DNA from: Fodinibacter sp963747405
Lineage (GTDB): Bacteria; Actinomycetota; Actinomycetes; Actinomycetales; Dermatophilaceae
Length of the DNA: 64,000 bases
Assembly (NCBI GenBank): GCA_963747405.1
Contig: CAVVFG010000005.1
Coordinates: 62,001 to 126,000 of the forward strand
Direction: 5' to 3'
Positions 7,926 to 16,171 of this stretch are shown one piece after another (position 1 is the stretch's first letter; each line of letters starts with the position of its first letter). The notes beneath the pieces were generated by a model that did not search any database, had not been told where the DNA came from, and saw only the letters and a program-made list of their open reading frames with translations. A program made the position numbers and the translations under genes.

Positions 7926-8997
7926 CCGGGGGCGTGGGGCGAAGGCGCTCGCCGTGCGCCTCGACAGCGAGGGCGACGTGCTGCTTGCCGGGCCTGCGCT
8001 GCGACAGCTGAAAGCCGACGTCGACGTGCTGCACCTGCTCGTCTCGCCCGGCGGGGCCGCGGCGGCCGCGCTGCTCCCCGGCATCGACGAGGTGCTCATC
8101 GCCGACGTGCCGTGGGTGCGCGAGGTGGCGCGGCCGCACGACCCGCAGGTGCTCGACGAGCTGCTCGCCCGGCTCCGCGCGCAGCAGTACGACGAGGTCG
8201 TCGTGCTCACCTCCTTCCACCAGAGCGCCTTGCCGATGGCGCTGATCGCGCGGTGGGCCGGCGTGCCGACCGTCGTGGGAACGAGCGACGCCTTCCCGGG
8301 TGCGCTGCTCGACGTGCGCCACCGGCGGATGCCGGACGGTGACGACCCAGGGTTCGGCGGGGGTCACGAGGTGGAGGCGATGCAGGCGGTCGTGGCCGCA
8401 GCCGGCCACCCCCGAATCCGCGATGATCGGCTCGCGGTGGCCCACCTCGGCCCACCGAGCAGGCTCGGCAGCGGCTACGTCGTGGTGCACCCGACGGCGT
8501 CCGTCCCCGCCCGCGGCATCGGCGCCGGGCGGGCGCGCGACTACGGCGACGCCCTCGCCGCCGAGGGCTGGCAGGTCGTCGTCACCGGTGGCCCCGACGA
8601 CCGGGCCGTAGGCCGGGCCGTCACCCCGCCGGGCGGGGTCGACCTGACCGGCCGCACCTCACTGCGTGAGCTGGCCGGGGTGCTCTGCGGGGCGGCCGCC
8701 GTGGTCGTCGGCAACACCGGGCCCGCGCACCTCGCGGCCGCGGTGGGCACCCCGGTCGTCAGCCTCTTCGCCCCGGTCGTGCCGCTCGAGCGGTGGCGCC
8801 CGTGGGGTGTCCCCACCGTCGTGCTCGGCAACCAGCTCGCGGCCTGCGCTCTCACCCGGGCACGCCACTGCCCGGTGCCCGGCCACCCGTGCACCGACGT
8901 GCCCGCGTGCGAGGTGGTGGCCGCGGTGCGCGCCCTGGCCGGGTCGCCGGCGGCCGGGCACCGTGGCCGACCGGTGGCGGCGGGGGGTGCGTCATGA
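7918..8997 (+). CDS. Family 9 glycosyltransferase (heptosyltransferase-like)
   Basis: A 359-residue GT-B enzyme of family 9, the family of ADP-heptose:LPS heptosyltransferases. The N-terminus has KALAVRLDSEGDVLLAGPALRQL, equivalent to the usual R-x-x-x-GD-x-L start. The C-terminal half has VVHPTASVPAR near residue 190, VVVTGGPDD near 222, and the donor-site VVGNTGPAHLAAAVGTPVVSLFAP near 262, all typical of the family. The GTG start lies inside the preceding gene (8-bp overlap) and the stop overlaps the next ATG. The ADP-heptose donor is inferred from the neighbouring HldE; the acceptor is unknown since this lineage has no LPS. Confidence 0.88.
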   Translation: MADRGRGAKALAVRLDSEGDVLLAGPALRQLKADVDVLHLLVSPGGAAAAALLPGIDEVLIADVPWVREVARPHDPQVLDELLARLRAQQYDEVVVLTSFHQSALPMALIARWAGVPTVVGTSDAFPGALLDVRHRRMPDGDDPGFGGGHEVEAMQAVVAAAGHPRIRDDRLAVAHLGPPSRLGSGYVVVHPTASVPARGIGAGRARDYGDALAAEGWQVVVTGGPDDRAVGRAVTPPGGVDLTGRTSLRELAGVLCGAAAVVVGNTGPAHLAAAVGTPVVSLFAPVVPLERWRPWGVPTVVLGNQLAACALTRARHCPVPGHPCTDVPACEVVAAVRALAGSPAAGHRGRPVAAGGAS

Positions 8998-9977
8998 GGG
9001 TGCTCGCCTGGCACGTGCACGGCTCCTACCTCAACTCCTTCCTCCAGGGGTCGCACGACTACCTGCTTCCGGTGCTGCCCGACCGGGGACCCGACGGCCG
9101 CGGCCGCGCCCGCACCTGGCACTGGCCCGAGAGCGCCCGGGAGGTGACGCCCGAGCAGCTCGCCGACGAGGAGGTCGACGTCGTGGTGCTCCAGCGCCCG
9201 CACGAGGTCGACCTCGTCGAGCGGTGGACCGGTCGCCGGGTCGGCACCGACCTACCGGCCGTCTACCTCGAGCACAACGCACCCACCGAGCACGCGGTGC
9301 GCAGCGAGCACCCCGTCCTGGCCGACCCCCGGCTGCGCGACGTGCTCGTCGCCCACGTCACCACCTTCAACGCCATGGCCTGGGACTGCGGCCGCCACCC
9401 GACGACGGTGGTCGAGCACGGCATCCCCGACCCGGGGGCGCGCTACACGGGGGAGGACCCGTCGCTGGCCGTCAGCGTCAACGAGCCGGTGCGCCGGTGG
9501 CGGGTGGCCGGCAGCGACATCGTGCTCGGCATGGCACGCTGCCTGCCGGTGCACGTCTACGGCATGGCCAGTGACCGGCTCGGCGCGGTGGCGGAGCAGC
9601 AGGGCGCGCCCGGCCTCGACCGCAGCCGGTGCCACGACCTCTCGCAGGCCGAGCTGCACGACGCCCTGGCGCGACACCGGGTGTACCTCCACCCCTACCG
9701 CTGGACCAGCCTGGGCCTGTCGCTGATCGAGGCGATGCTGCTCGGGATGCCGGTGCTCGCCCTCTCGACGACCGAGGCGCCCGAGGCGGTGCCGCCGGAG
9801 GCCGGCCTGGTCAGCAACGACCTCCTCCGGCTGCGGGCCACCGCCCGCCACCTGCTCGCCGACCCCGACGACGCCCGCGCCCGCGGCCGGGCAGCGCGGG
9901 CCCATGCGCTCGACCGCTTCTCCCTCTCCCGGTTCCTCCTCGACTGGGACCGCATCCTCAAGGAGGTGTCACCGTGA
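8994..9977 (+). CDS. Glycosyltransferase, GT4/GT-B type
   Basis: A 327-residue protein starting at the ATG that overlaps the previous stop (ATGA). The N-terminus MRVLAWHVHGSYLNSFLQG is a GT-B first strand with a short loop. The sequence VYLEHNAPTEHAVRSEHPV and the C-terminal donor region YLHPYRWTSLGLSLIEAMLLGMPVLALSTTEAPEAVP near residue 230 carry the conserved Glu-x7-Glu-like retaining-GT element. The family is shorter than standard GT4 enzymes (360-400 residues). It is coupled at both ends to other glycosyltransferase genes and probably adds one sugar to the cluster product; neither donor nor acceptor is known. Confidence 0.78.
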   Translation: MRVLAWHVHGSYLNSFLQGSHDYLLPVLPDRGPDGRGRARTWHWPESAREVTPEQLADEEVDVVVLQRPHEVDLVERWTGRRVGTDLPAVYLEHNAPTEHAVRSEHPVLADPRLRDVLVAHVTTFNAMAWDCGRHPTTVVEHGIPDPGARYTGEDPSLAVSVNEPVRRWRVAGSDIVLGMARCLPVHVYGMASDRLGAVAEQQGAPGLDRSRCHDLSQAELHDALARHRVYLHPYRWTSLGLSLIEAMLLGMPVLALSTTEAPEAVPPEAGLVSNDLLRLRATARHLLADPDDARARGRAARAHALDRFSLSRFLLDWDRILKEVSP

Positions 9978-11797
9978 AGATCGCGATGGTGTCCGAACAC
10001 GCCAGCCCCCTCGCCGCCCTCGGCGAGGCGGACGCCGGTGGGCAGAACGTGCACGTGGCCGAGCTGGCCCTCGGCCTGGCCCGGCTGGGCCACGAGGTCG
10101 ACGTCTACACCCGGCGCGACGACCCGCACCTGCCCGAGCGGGTGCCGGCCGGCACCGGCGTCACGGTCGTGCACGTGCCGGCCGGCCCGCCGCGGCGGCT
10201 GCCCAAGGACGAGCTGCTGCCGCACATGGACGACTTCGCCGACTGGATGGCGCGCGACTGGGCCCGCAGCGGCGACCCCCAGGTGGTGCACGCGCACTTC
10301 TGGATGTCGGGCCTGGCCGCGCTGCGCGCCGCCCGCCGCCGTGGGGTGCCGGTGGCGCAGACCTTCCACGCGCTGGGCAGCGTCAAGCGGCGCCACCAGC
10401 GCGAGGCCGACACCAGCCCCGCCGAGCGGCTCGCGCTCGAGCACCGGGTGGCGTCCGAGGCCGACGTGGTCGTCGCCACCTGCACCGACGAGGTGAGCGA
10501 GCTGGCCCGGATGGGCGTGCCGACCGACCACGTGCGCGTGGTGCCCTGCGGGGTCGACACCGCCCACTTCACGCCGTCCGGCCCAGGGCCGGACCTCCTG
10601 CCGCACACCGGGCGGCCCCGGCTGCTCGCCGTCGGCCGGCTGGTCGAGCGCAAGGGGTTCGACCTCGCCGTGCGCGCCCTCGTCGACCTCCCCGGCGTCG
10701 AGCTCGTCGTGGTCGGTGGCCCGCCGGCCGGGCAGCTCGCCGGGGACCCGGAGGCACGGCGCCTGCGCGCGCTGGCCGCCGAGCTGGGGGTCGACGACCG
10801 GCTGGTGCTCACCGGGCAGCTGCCGCACGACGACCTGCCCGCCTTCTACCGCTCCGCCGACGTCGTGCTCGCGGTGCCGTGGTACGAGCCGTTCGGCATC
10901 ACCCCGCTCGAGGCCGCCGCGTGCGGCCGGCCCCTGGTGGGCACCGCCGTGGGCGGCCTGCTCGACTCCGTCGACGACGGTGGCACCGGCCGCCTCGTTC
11001 CTCCGCGCGACGTGCCCGCGCTCGTGGTGGCCGTGCGTGGCCTGCTCGACGACCCGGACGCGGCCGGGGCCATGGGACGGCGGGCCCGGGCCCGGGCGGT
11101 CGAGCGCTTCGACTGGTCCGTGGTGGCCGCCCAGACCGAAGGGGTGCTCGACGGCGTCGCCCGCGGTGTGGGCTTCCCGGCGTCCCCGTCCGCCTCCTGG
11201 CTCGACGAGCACGCGGCCGAGCTCGACGGCGGCCTGCGCTCGCTCGGCCGCCAGGGCGACCTCATCCGGGCCTGGGGCGAGCGGCTGGCCACCACCCTGG
11301 TCGGCGGCGGGCGGCTGCTCGCCGCGGGCAACGGCGGCAGCGCGGCCGAGGCCCAGCACCTCACCGCCGAGCTCGTCGGGCGCTGGTGCACCGACCGCCG
11401 GCCGCTCTCGGCCATCGCGCTGTGCGCCGAGACCTCGAGCCTGACCGCCATCCTCAACGACTACGGCCCCGACGAGGTGTTCGCCCGCCAGGTCGAGGCG
11501 CACGGCCGGGCCGGCGACGTGCTGGTACTGCTGTCGACCAGCGGCTCCAGCAGCAACGTGCTGCACGCCGCCAAGCGCGGGCTCGACGTCGGGATGCAGG
11601 TGTGGGCGATGACCGGCCCCGCACCCAACCCGCTGGCTGCCATCGCGGACGAGGCGCTGGTGGTCGACGCGCCCAGCACGGCCGCGATCCAGGAGGTGCA
11701 GCTCGTTGCCATCCACGCCGTGTGCGCCGCCCTCGACGCGGCGCTCGAGCGGCGTGGCCTGATGCAGGCCGGCCCGGTCTGCCGGCAGGCGTCGTGA
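9974..11797 (+). CDS. Fusion of GT4 glycosyltransferase and GmhA-like sedoheptulose-7-phosphate isomerase
   Basis: A 607-residue two-domain protein. Residues 1 to about 400 form a family 4 glycosyltransferase of the MshA / sucrose-phosphate-synthase type: EADAGGQNVHVAELALGLA near residue 18, VVHAHFWMSGLAAL near 100, VGRLVERKGFDLAVRAL near 220, and the donor loop YEPFGITPLEAAACGRP near 308. From about residue 410 a SIS domain follows with GNGGSAAEAQHLTAELVGRW near 452, ILNDYGPDEVFARQVEA, STSGSSSNV and IQEVQLVAIH. These match the isomerase GmhA, including the Glu and the late His equivalent to E. coli Glu65 and His180. It would convert sedoheptulose 7-phosphate to heptose 7-phosphate. The GTG start overlaps the upstream stop by 4 bp. 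Confidence 0.9.
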   Translation: MKIAMVSEHASPLAALGEADAGGQNVHVAELALGLARLGHEVDVYTRRDDPHLPERVPAGTGVTVVHVPAGPPRRLPKDELLPHMDDFADWMARDWARSGDPQVVHAHFWMSGLAALRAARRRGVPVAQTFHALGSVKRRHQREADTSPAERLALEHRVASEADVVVATCTDEVSELARMGVPTDHVRVVPCGVDTAHFTPSGPGPDLLPHTGRPRLLAVGRLVERKGFDLAVRALVDLPGVELVVVGGPPAGQLAGDPEARRLRALAAELGVDDRLVLTGQLPHDDLPAFYRSADVVLAVPWYEPFGITPLEAAACGRPLVGTAVGGLLDSVDDGGTGRLVPPRDVPALVVAVRGLLDDPDAAGAMGRRARARAVERFDWSVVAAQTEGVLDGVARGVGFPASPSASWLDEHAAELDGGLRSLGRQGDLIRAWGERLATTLVGGGRLLAAGNGGSAAEAQHLTAELVGRWCTDRRPLSAIALCAETSSLTAILNDYGPDEVFARQVEAHGRAGDVLVLLSTSGSSSNVLHAAKRGLDVGMQVWAMTGPAPNPLAAIADEALVVDAPSTAAIQEVQLVAIHAVCAALDAALERRGLMQAGPVCRQAS

Positions 11798-13230
11798 GCC
11801 CCCGGCGCCACGTCGTGGTCGTCGGGGACTGCCTGCTCGACCGCGACGTGCACGGCCACGTCGACCGGGTCTGCCCCGACGCACCGGCACCGGTCGTCGA
11901 CGTCGACACCGTCGCGGCCCGCCCCGGCGGCGCCGGGCTCACGGCCCTGCTGGCTGCCCGGGACGGCGTCGACGTCACGCTCGTCGCGCCGCTGGCCGAC
12001 GACGACGAGGGCCGCGAGCTGCTGGCCCTGCTCACGGATGCCGGGGTGCGGGTGCTGGCGCTCGGCCACGAGGGCGGCACCCGGGTCAAGACCCGGGTGC
12101 GCGCCGGCGGGCAGTCGATCGCCCGCATCGACACCGGAGGCCCCGGTCGGCCACGCGACGGCCTCACCCCGGAGGCCGCCACCGCCATCGCCGACGCCGA
12201 CGTGGTGCTGGTCTCCTGCTACGGCGGTGGCACGACCGCCGACCCCGGCATCCGCGAGGCGCTCACCGCCCGGGCCCGCCGGCGCCCGGTGGTCTGGGAC
12301 CCGCACCCCCGGGGGGCGGACCCGGTGCAGGGCTGCGCGCTGGTCACCCCGAACCTCGACGAGGCCCGGACGAGGGCCCGGATGCCGGGTGCCGACGGTG
12401 ACGTCGTCGCGACGGCTCTGCTGCGGCAGTGGGGCGCCCGGGCCGTCGCCGTGACCGGAGGCCACCGCGGGGCCTGGCTCGCGACCTCGGCGAGCGAGCC
12501 GCTCTTCGCCCCTGCGACGCCGGCCTCCGGCGACACCTGCGGTGCCGGCGACCGCTTCTCGGCAGCGGCGGCAGCATCCCTCGCCCGCGGCCGCACCACC
12601 AGCGAGGCCGTGGTGGATGCGGTGGCGCGCGCCGGCGAGTTCGTCGTCGGTGGCGGGGCGTCCGCCATCCGGCCGTCACGGCCCGCCGGCGCGCCGAGAC
12701 CGGCCCGAGCAGAGGCGAATCCGAAGGCACCCGACGCCGACGGGCGACGCTCGGCAGGTGCGCCGACGGCCTCCTCGCTTCCCGTCGCGATCCGCGACCT
12801 GCACAGGCGCGGTGGCGTGCTCGTCGCCACCGGGGGCTGCTTCGACGTGCTGCACGCCGGGCACGTGGCGACGCTGGAGGCGGCCCGGTCGCTCGGCGAC
12901 GGCCTCGTGGTGCTGCTGAACTCCGACGAGTCGGCCCGCCGGCTCAAGGGCCCGAGCCGGCCGGTGCACTCGCAGGAGGACCGCGCCCGGGTGCTGCTGG
13001 GCCTGTCCTGCGTCGACGCCGTCGTCGTCTTCGACGAGGACGACCCGCGCGAGGCACTGCGGTCGCTGCGGCCCCAGGTCTGGGCCAAGGGCGGCGACTA
13101 CGAGGATGCCGACCTGCCCGAGGCGGACCTGGTGCGCTCGTGGGGCGGCCGGGTCGTGCTCCTCCCCTACCAGTCCGGGCGGTCGACGACCGCTGTCCTG
13201 CAGTCCATTTCACGAGGAGAGAACCTGTGA
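11794..13230 (+). CDS. hldE: HldE-type heptose-7-phosphate kinase / heptose-1-phosphate adenylyltransferase
   Basis: A 478-residue bifunctional enzyme with both HldE domains in the usual order. The N-terminal PfkB kinase starts VVVVGDCLLDRDVHG, with CPDAPAPVVDV matching the E. coli SPEAPVPVV element, and ends with the catalytic SGDTCGAGDRFSAA near residue 245. A linker of about 45 residues leads to the nucleotidyltransferase: ATGGCFDVLHAGHVATLE near 343 (HxGH motif), LNSDESARRLKGPSRPV, and VWAKGGDYEDADLPE near 430. It would phosphorylate D-glycero-D-manno-heptose 7-phosphate at C1 and, after GmhB action, attach AMP to give ADP-heptose. The GTG start overlaps the previous stop. An RBS-like GAGGAG lies at its 3' end for the next gene. 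Confidence 0.92.
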   Translation: MSPRRHVVVVGDCLLDRDVHGHVDRVCPDAPAPVVDVDTVAARPGGAGLTALLAARDGVDVTLVAPLADDDEGRELLALLTDAGVRVLALGHEGGTRVKTRVRAGGQSIARIDTGGPGRPRDGLTPEAATAIADADVVLVSCYGGGTTADPGIREALTARARRRPVVWDPHPRGADPVQGCALVTPNLDEARTRARMPGADGDVVATALLRQWGARAVAVTGGHRGAWLATSASEPLFAPATPASGDTCGAGDRFSAAAAASLARGRTTSEAVVDAVARAGEFVVGGGASAIRPSRPAGAPRPARAEANPKAPDADGRRSAGAPTASSLPVAIRDLHRRGGVLVATGGCFDVLHAGHVATLEAARSLGDGLVVLLNSDESARRLKGPSRPVHSQEDRARVLLGLSCVDAVVVFDEDDPREALRSLRPQVWAKGGDYEDADLPEADLVRSWGGRVVLLPYQSGRSTTAVLQSISRGENL

Positions 13231-13946
13231 CCAGCACCCCCGCACCGCTGCGCACCGACACCGAGGTCGGCACCGTCTACGTCACCGGCGGGTCGAGCGG
13301 TCTCGGCGCCGCCGTCGTCGCCGCCGTCACCAAGGCCGGTGGCACGCCGGTCGTCATCGACCTCAGCCCCCCCGACGACCCCGCGGTGGCCCACACCGTC
13401 GCCGACCTGAGCGACTCGGCCGCCGCGGCGGAAGCCGTGAGCAGGCTGGTCGAGCTGGTCGGGCCACCGGATGCCGTGGTGACCGCCGCGGGCACCGACG
13501 CCTGCGGTCCGCTGTCCGGTGTGTCGACGCAGGACTGGGAGCGCGTGGTGCGCGTGAACCTGTTCGGCACCGCGGCCGTCATCCGGGCTGCGCTGCCGCA
13601 CCTCGAGGAACGCCACGGTCGAATCGTCACGGTGGCCTCCACCTTGGGGCTCAAGGCGGTCGGTGACGCCACCGCCTACTGCGCCTCGAAGTTCGGGGTG
13701 GTCGGGTTCACCCGGGCGCTGGCCACCGAGCTCGCCGGGCGGGTGGGCGTCACCCTGCTCGTGCCCGGCGGCATGCGGACGCGGTTCTTCGACGGTCGTA
13801 CCGAGCAGTACCGCCCCGGCCCCGACGCACCGCTCAACGATCCCGACGACGTCGCCGCCAGCGTGCTGATGGCGCTGCAGCAGCCGCCCGGTTGCGAGGT
13901 GCGCGAGCTCGTGGTGGCGTCGTCCACCGAGCCGTCCTGGCCGTGA
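13227..13946 (+). CDS. Short-chain dehydrogenase/reductase in the heptose operon
   Basis: A 239-residue classical SDR. It has the cofactor motif VTGGSSGLGAAVV near residue 18, a catalytic Ser in TVASTLGLKAV near 137 and Tyr-x3-Lys in AYCASKFGVVGF near 150, followed by LVPGGMRTRF. It starts at GTG in a 4-bp overlap with the hldE stop and is preceded by GAGGAGAG. Standard heptose pathways use HldD, an extended SDR of about 310 residues, to epimerise ADP-heptose. This protein is too short and of the classical type, so it is not HldD; it may oxidise or reduce a sugar intermediate. The substrate is unknown. Confidence 0.85.
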   Translation: MTSTPAPLRTDTEVGTVYVTGGSSGLGAAVVAAVTKAGGTPVVIDLSPPDDPAVAHTVADLSDSAAAAEAVSRLVELVGPPDAVVTAAGTDACGPLSGVSTQDWERVVRVNLFGTAAVIRAALPHLEERHGRIVTVASTLGLKAVGDATAYCASKFGVVGFTRALATELAGRVGVTLLVPGGMRTRFFDGRTEQYRPGPDAPLNDPDDVAASVLMALQQPPGCEVRELVVASSTEPSWP

Positions 13947-14890
13947 CCGACGTGCTGGTCCTGCGGGCCCTCGGGCTGGGGGACCTGCTCGCGTCCGTGC
14001 CGGCCCTGCGCGGCCTGCGCCGGGCCTGGCCCGACGGCCGCCTCGTGCTCGCCGCGCCGGCCGCCCTGGGCGCCTGGTTGCGCTCGCTCGGCGTCGTCGA
14101 CGACGTGGTCGAGGTGCGCAGCCTCGGCGACGCCGCCGGTCTGCTGGGCCGCGTGGGGTCGCCCGACGTGGCCGTCAACCTGCACGGGTGCGGCCCGGCC
14201 AGCCACCGGCTGGTGGAACGACTGCGACCCGGCCGGCTGGTCGGGTTCGCCTGTCCTGAGGTCGGGTTCGACGACGGACCGGTGTGGAACGACGACGAGC
14301 ACGAGGTCGACCGTTGGATCCGCGTGCCGCAGTGGGTCGGTGGCGCGGTCGATGCCACCGACCTGCGGCTTCCCGCACGGGGTGAGAGGCGCGAGCACGT
14401 GGTGGTGCATCCCGGAGCGGCGTCCGGGTCACGCCGCTGGCCGGTGCAGCGGTGGGGCGAGGTCGCCGCCAGGCTCGCCGCCGAGGGCCGCCGGGTGGTG
14501 GTGACCGGCACCCCGGCTGAGGCCGACCTCTGCGCTCCGCTGGCTGCCGCCGCGCCCGGTATCGACGACCGGTGTGGTCGCCTCGACCTGGCCGGGCTCG
14601 GGCACCTGGTCGGCACGGCATCCCTGGTGCTGAGCGGCGACACCGGGGTGGCCCACGTCGCCACGGCCTTCGGCACGCCGTCGGTCACCCTGTTCGGGCC
14701 GGTCGCGCCCGCGCTGTGGGGGCCGCGCACCGACCTCCACCTGCACCGGCCGCTGTGGCACGGGGCCGGGACCGATGCGCGCCCCGGCGACCCGCACGGC
14801 GCCGAGCCGGACGAGCGGCTGCTCGCAATCGGTGTGCCGGAGGTCATGGATGCTGCCCACGACGCGCTGTTGCTCGGCGCACGCCCCTGA
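13943..14890 (+). CDS. Second family 9 glycosyltransferase (heptosyltransferase-like)
   Basis: A 315-residue GT9 enzyme and the last gene of the operon. The N-terminus DVLVLRALGLGDLLASVPALRGLRR is the classical GT9 start, where the GD in LGLGDLL binds the acceptor side. The second half has VVHPGAASGSRRWPVQRWGEVAARL near residue 153, VVVTGTPAE near 190, and VLSGDTGVAHVATAFGTPSVTLFGP near 230, the nucleotide-sugar site. The SGSRRWP element is close to that of true heptosyltransferases. The GTG start overlaps the SDR stop by 4 bp. With the first GT9 in this operon it gives two predicted heptose-adding steps. Confidence 0.9.
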   Translation: MTDVLVLRALGLGDLLASVPALRGLRRAWPDGRLVLAAPAALGAWLRSLGVVDDVVEVRSLGDAAGLLGRVGSPDVAVNLHGCGPASHRLVERLRPGRLVGFACPEVGFDDGPVWNDDEHEVDRWIRVPQWVGGAVDATDLRLPARGERREHVVVHPGAASGSRRWPVQRWGEVAARLAAEGRRVVVTGTPAEADLCAPLAAAAPGIDDRCGRLDLAGLGHLVGTASLVLSGDTGVAHVATAFGTPSVTLFGPVAPALWGPRTDLHLHRPLWHGAGTDARPGDPHGAEPDERLLAIGVPEVMDAAHDALLLGARP

Positions 14891-14941
14891 CCCGGGCCGT
14901 GCCCGGCTCAGCACGCCCCTGACCCGGGCCGTGCCCGGCTC
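14879..14941. terminator. Duplicated hairpin between convergent genes
   Basis: A 31-bp unit occurs twice, at 14879-14909 and 14911-14941, separated by one A. Each copy contains the hairpin CCGGGC-CGT-GCCCGG. The first copy includes the last codons and stop of the GT9 gene; the second lies in the gap before the convergent epimerase gene. A position between two converging stops suggests a bidirectional terminator that was tandemly duplicated. There is no T-tract, so the terminator role is inferred. Confidence 0.55.
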
Positions 14942-14952
14942 GCCGAGAGACC

Positions 14953-16008
14953 TCAGGCGGTCCGCGAGTCGGCCACGGCACCCAGTGCGTCGGCGTCCCA
15001 GGCGTCGAGCGGCACCTGCCGGAACCACTCCACGGTGCGCGCCAGCCCCTCGCCCCACGCCACCTGTGGCTGCCAGCCGAGCAGCTGCTCGGCGAGCGCC
15101 GTGTCGGGCCGGCGCACCTTGGGGTCGTCGACGGGCAGGCCGACGTGCTCGATCCCCGAACCCGATCCGACGGCGCGCAGCACGTCCTCGGCGATGCGCA
15201 GCACTGTCAGCTCCTCGGGGTTGCCGAGGTTCACCGGACCGGGGTGCTCCAGCGCTGCGAAGGCCAGGATGCCGCGCACCAGGTCGTCGACGTAGCAGAC
15301 CGAGCGGGTCTGCCTCCCGTCGCCGGCGACGGTGAGCGGCTCACCCGCCAGGGCCTGGCGCACGAACGTCGGGATGGCGCGCCCGTCGTGGGGGCGCATC
15401 CGCGGGCCGTAGGTGTTGAAGATGCGCACGATGCCGGTGTCGACGCCGGCGTGCTCGCGGTACGCGGTGGTCATGGCCTCACCGAAGCGCTTGCCCTCGT
15501 CGTAGACGCCACGCGGGCCGATCGGGTTGACGTGCCCCCAGTACGTCTCCGGCTGGGGGTGCACCTGGGGGTCGCCGTAGACCTCGGAGGTCGAGGCCAG
15601 CACGAACCGGGCCCCCTTCTCCTTGGCCAGGCCCAGAGCGTGCCAGGTGCCCACCGAGCCCACCTTGAGCGTCTCGACCGGCATCCGCAGGTAGTCCAGC
15701 GGTGAGGCGGGCGAGGCGAAGTGCAGCACCAGGTCGACCCGGCCGGTCACGTGCACGAAGTCGGTGACGTCGCAGCGCACCAGCCGGAACCCGGGCTCGT
15801 GCATGAGGTGCGCGACGTTACCCGGTGACCCGGTGAGGAAGTTGTCGAGCGCGACCACCTCGGCCCCCTGCGCCACCAGGGCCGTGCACAGGTGGCTGCC
15901 GAGGAAACCGGCGCCACCGGTGACGACGACGCGGCGAGCGGTGCGCCCGGGCCGCTGGTGCCGGTGACGGGCGTGGACGGGGTCCGTGGCGTCATCCTGA
16001 CGGTGCAT
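14953..16008 (-). CDS. NAD-dependent sugar epimerase/decarboxylase, UDP-glucuronate decarboxylase (UXS)-like
   Basis: A 351-residue extended SDR. The cofactor motif VTGGAGFLGSHL is near residue 29, then LHFASPASPLDYLRMPVETLKVGS near 95, the Ser of STSEVYGDP, and YWGHVNPIGPRGVYDEGKRFGEAM near 157 containing Tyr-x3-Lys. SPASP and the NPIGPR-YDEGKR block are signatures of UDP-glucuronic acid decarboxylase, which makes UDP-xylose. RIFNTYGPRMRPHDGR and the later YVDDLVRG fit the same family. About 20 poorly conserved residues precede the fold, so the real start could be slightly later. It converges on the heptose operon and likely supplies a pentose donor for the same glycan; this link is inferred. 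Confidence 0.85.
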   Translation of the reverse strand: MHRQDDATDPVHARHRHQRPGRTARRVVVTGGAGFLGSHLCTALVAQGAEVVALDNFLTGSPGNVAHLMHEPGFRLVRCDVTDFVHVTGRVDLVLHFASPASPLDYLRMPVETLKVGSVGTWHALGLAKEKGARFVLASTSEVYGDPQVHPQPETYWGHVNPIGPRGVYDEGKRFGEAMTTAYREHAGVDTGIVRIFNTYGPRMRPHDGRAIPTFVRQALAGEPLTVAGDGRQTRSVCYVDDLVRGILAFAALEHPGPVNLGNPEELTVLRIAEDVLRAVGSGSGIEHVGLPVDDPKVRRPDTALAEQLLGWQPQVAWGEGLARTVEWFRQVPLDAWDADALGAVADSRTA

Positions 16009-16033
16009 GTTCTTCCCGTACCCGCTTCGCCGG

Positions 16034-16063
16034 GTGAGAACCGCCTCGGGAAGCGGTTCTCAC
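16034..16063. promoter_or_regulatory. 30-bp inverted repeat with GTGAGAACCGC arms in a divergent promoter
   Basis: Perfect 11-bp arms, GTGAGAACCGC and GCGGTTCTCAC, flank an 8-base spacer between the UXS-like gene (minus strand) and the SDR gene (plus strand). The arm resembles the repeated GTGAGAAGCG box at 4667-4723 upstream of the heptose operon. A shared DNA-binding regulator acting at both ends of the locus is the simplest explanation. The end nearest the UXS-like gene is 26 bp from its start, a position compatible with repression or with a leader hairpin. Confidence 0.6.
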
Positions 16064-16171
16064 TCATTCCAGGCCTACCAGGCCCGCCACCCCCGCCCGG
16101 ACAGGTGTATGCGCGCCGAGCGGGGGTACGGGTCCTCGGCAGCCGTCACCACCGACCACGAGGGGACCTCG

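Noticed and set aside
13227..13946. HldD (ADP-heptose 6-epimerase)
   Set aside because: The protein is a 239-residue classical SDR; HldD is an extended SDR of about 310 residues with a different sugar-binding part.
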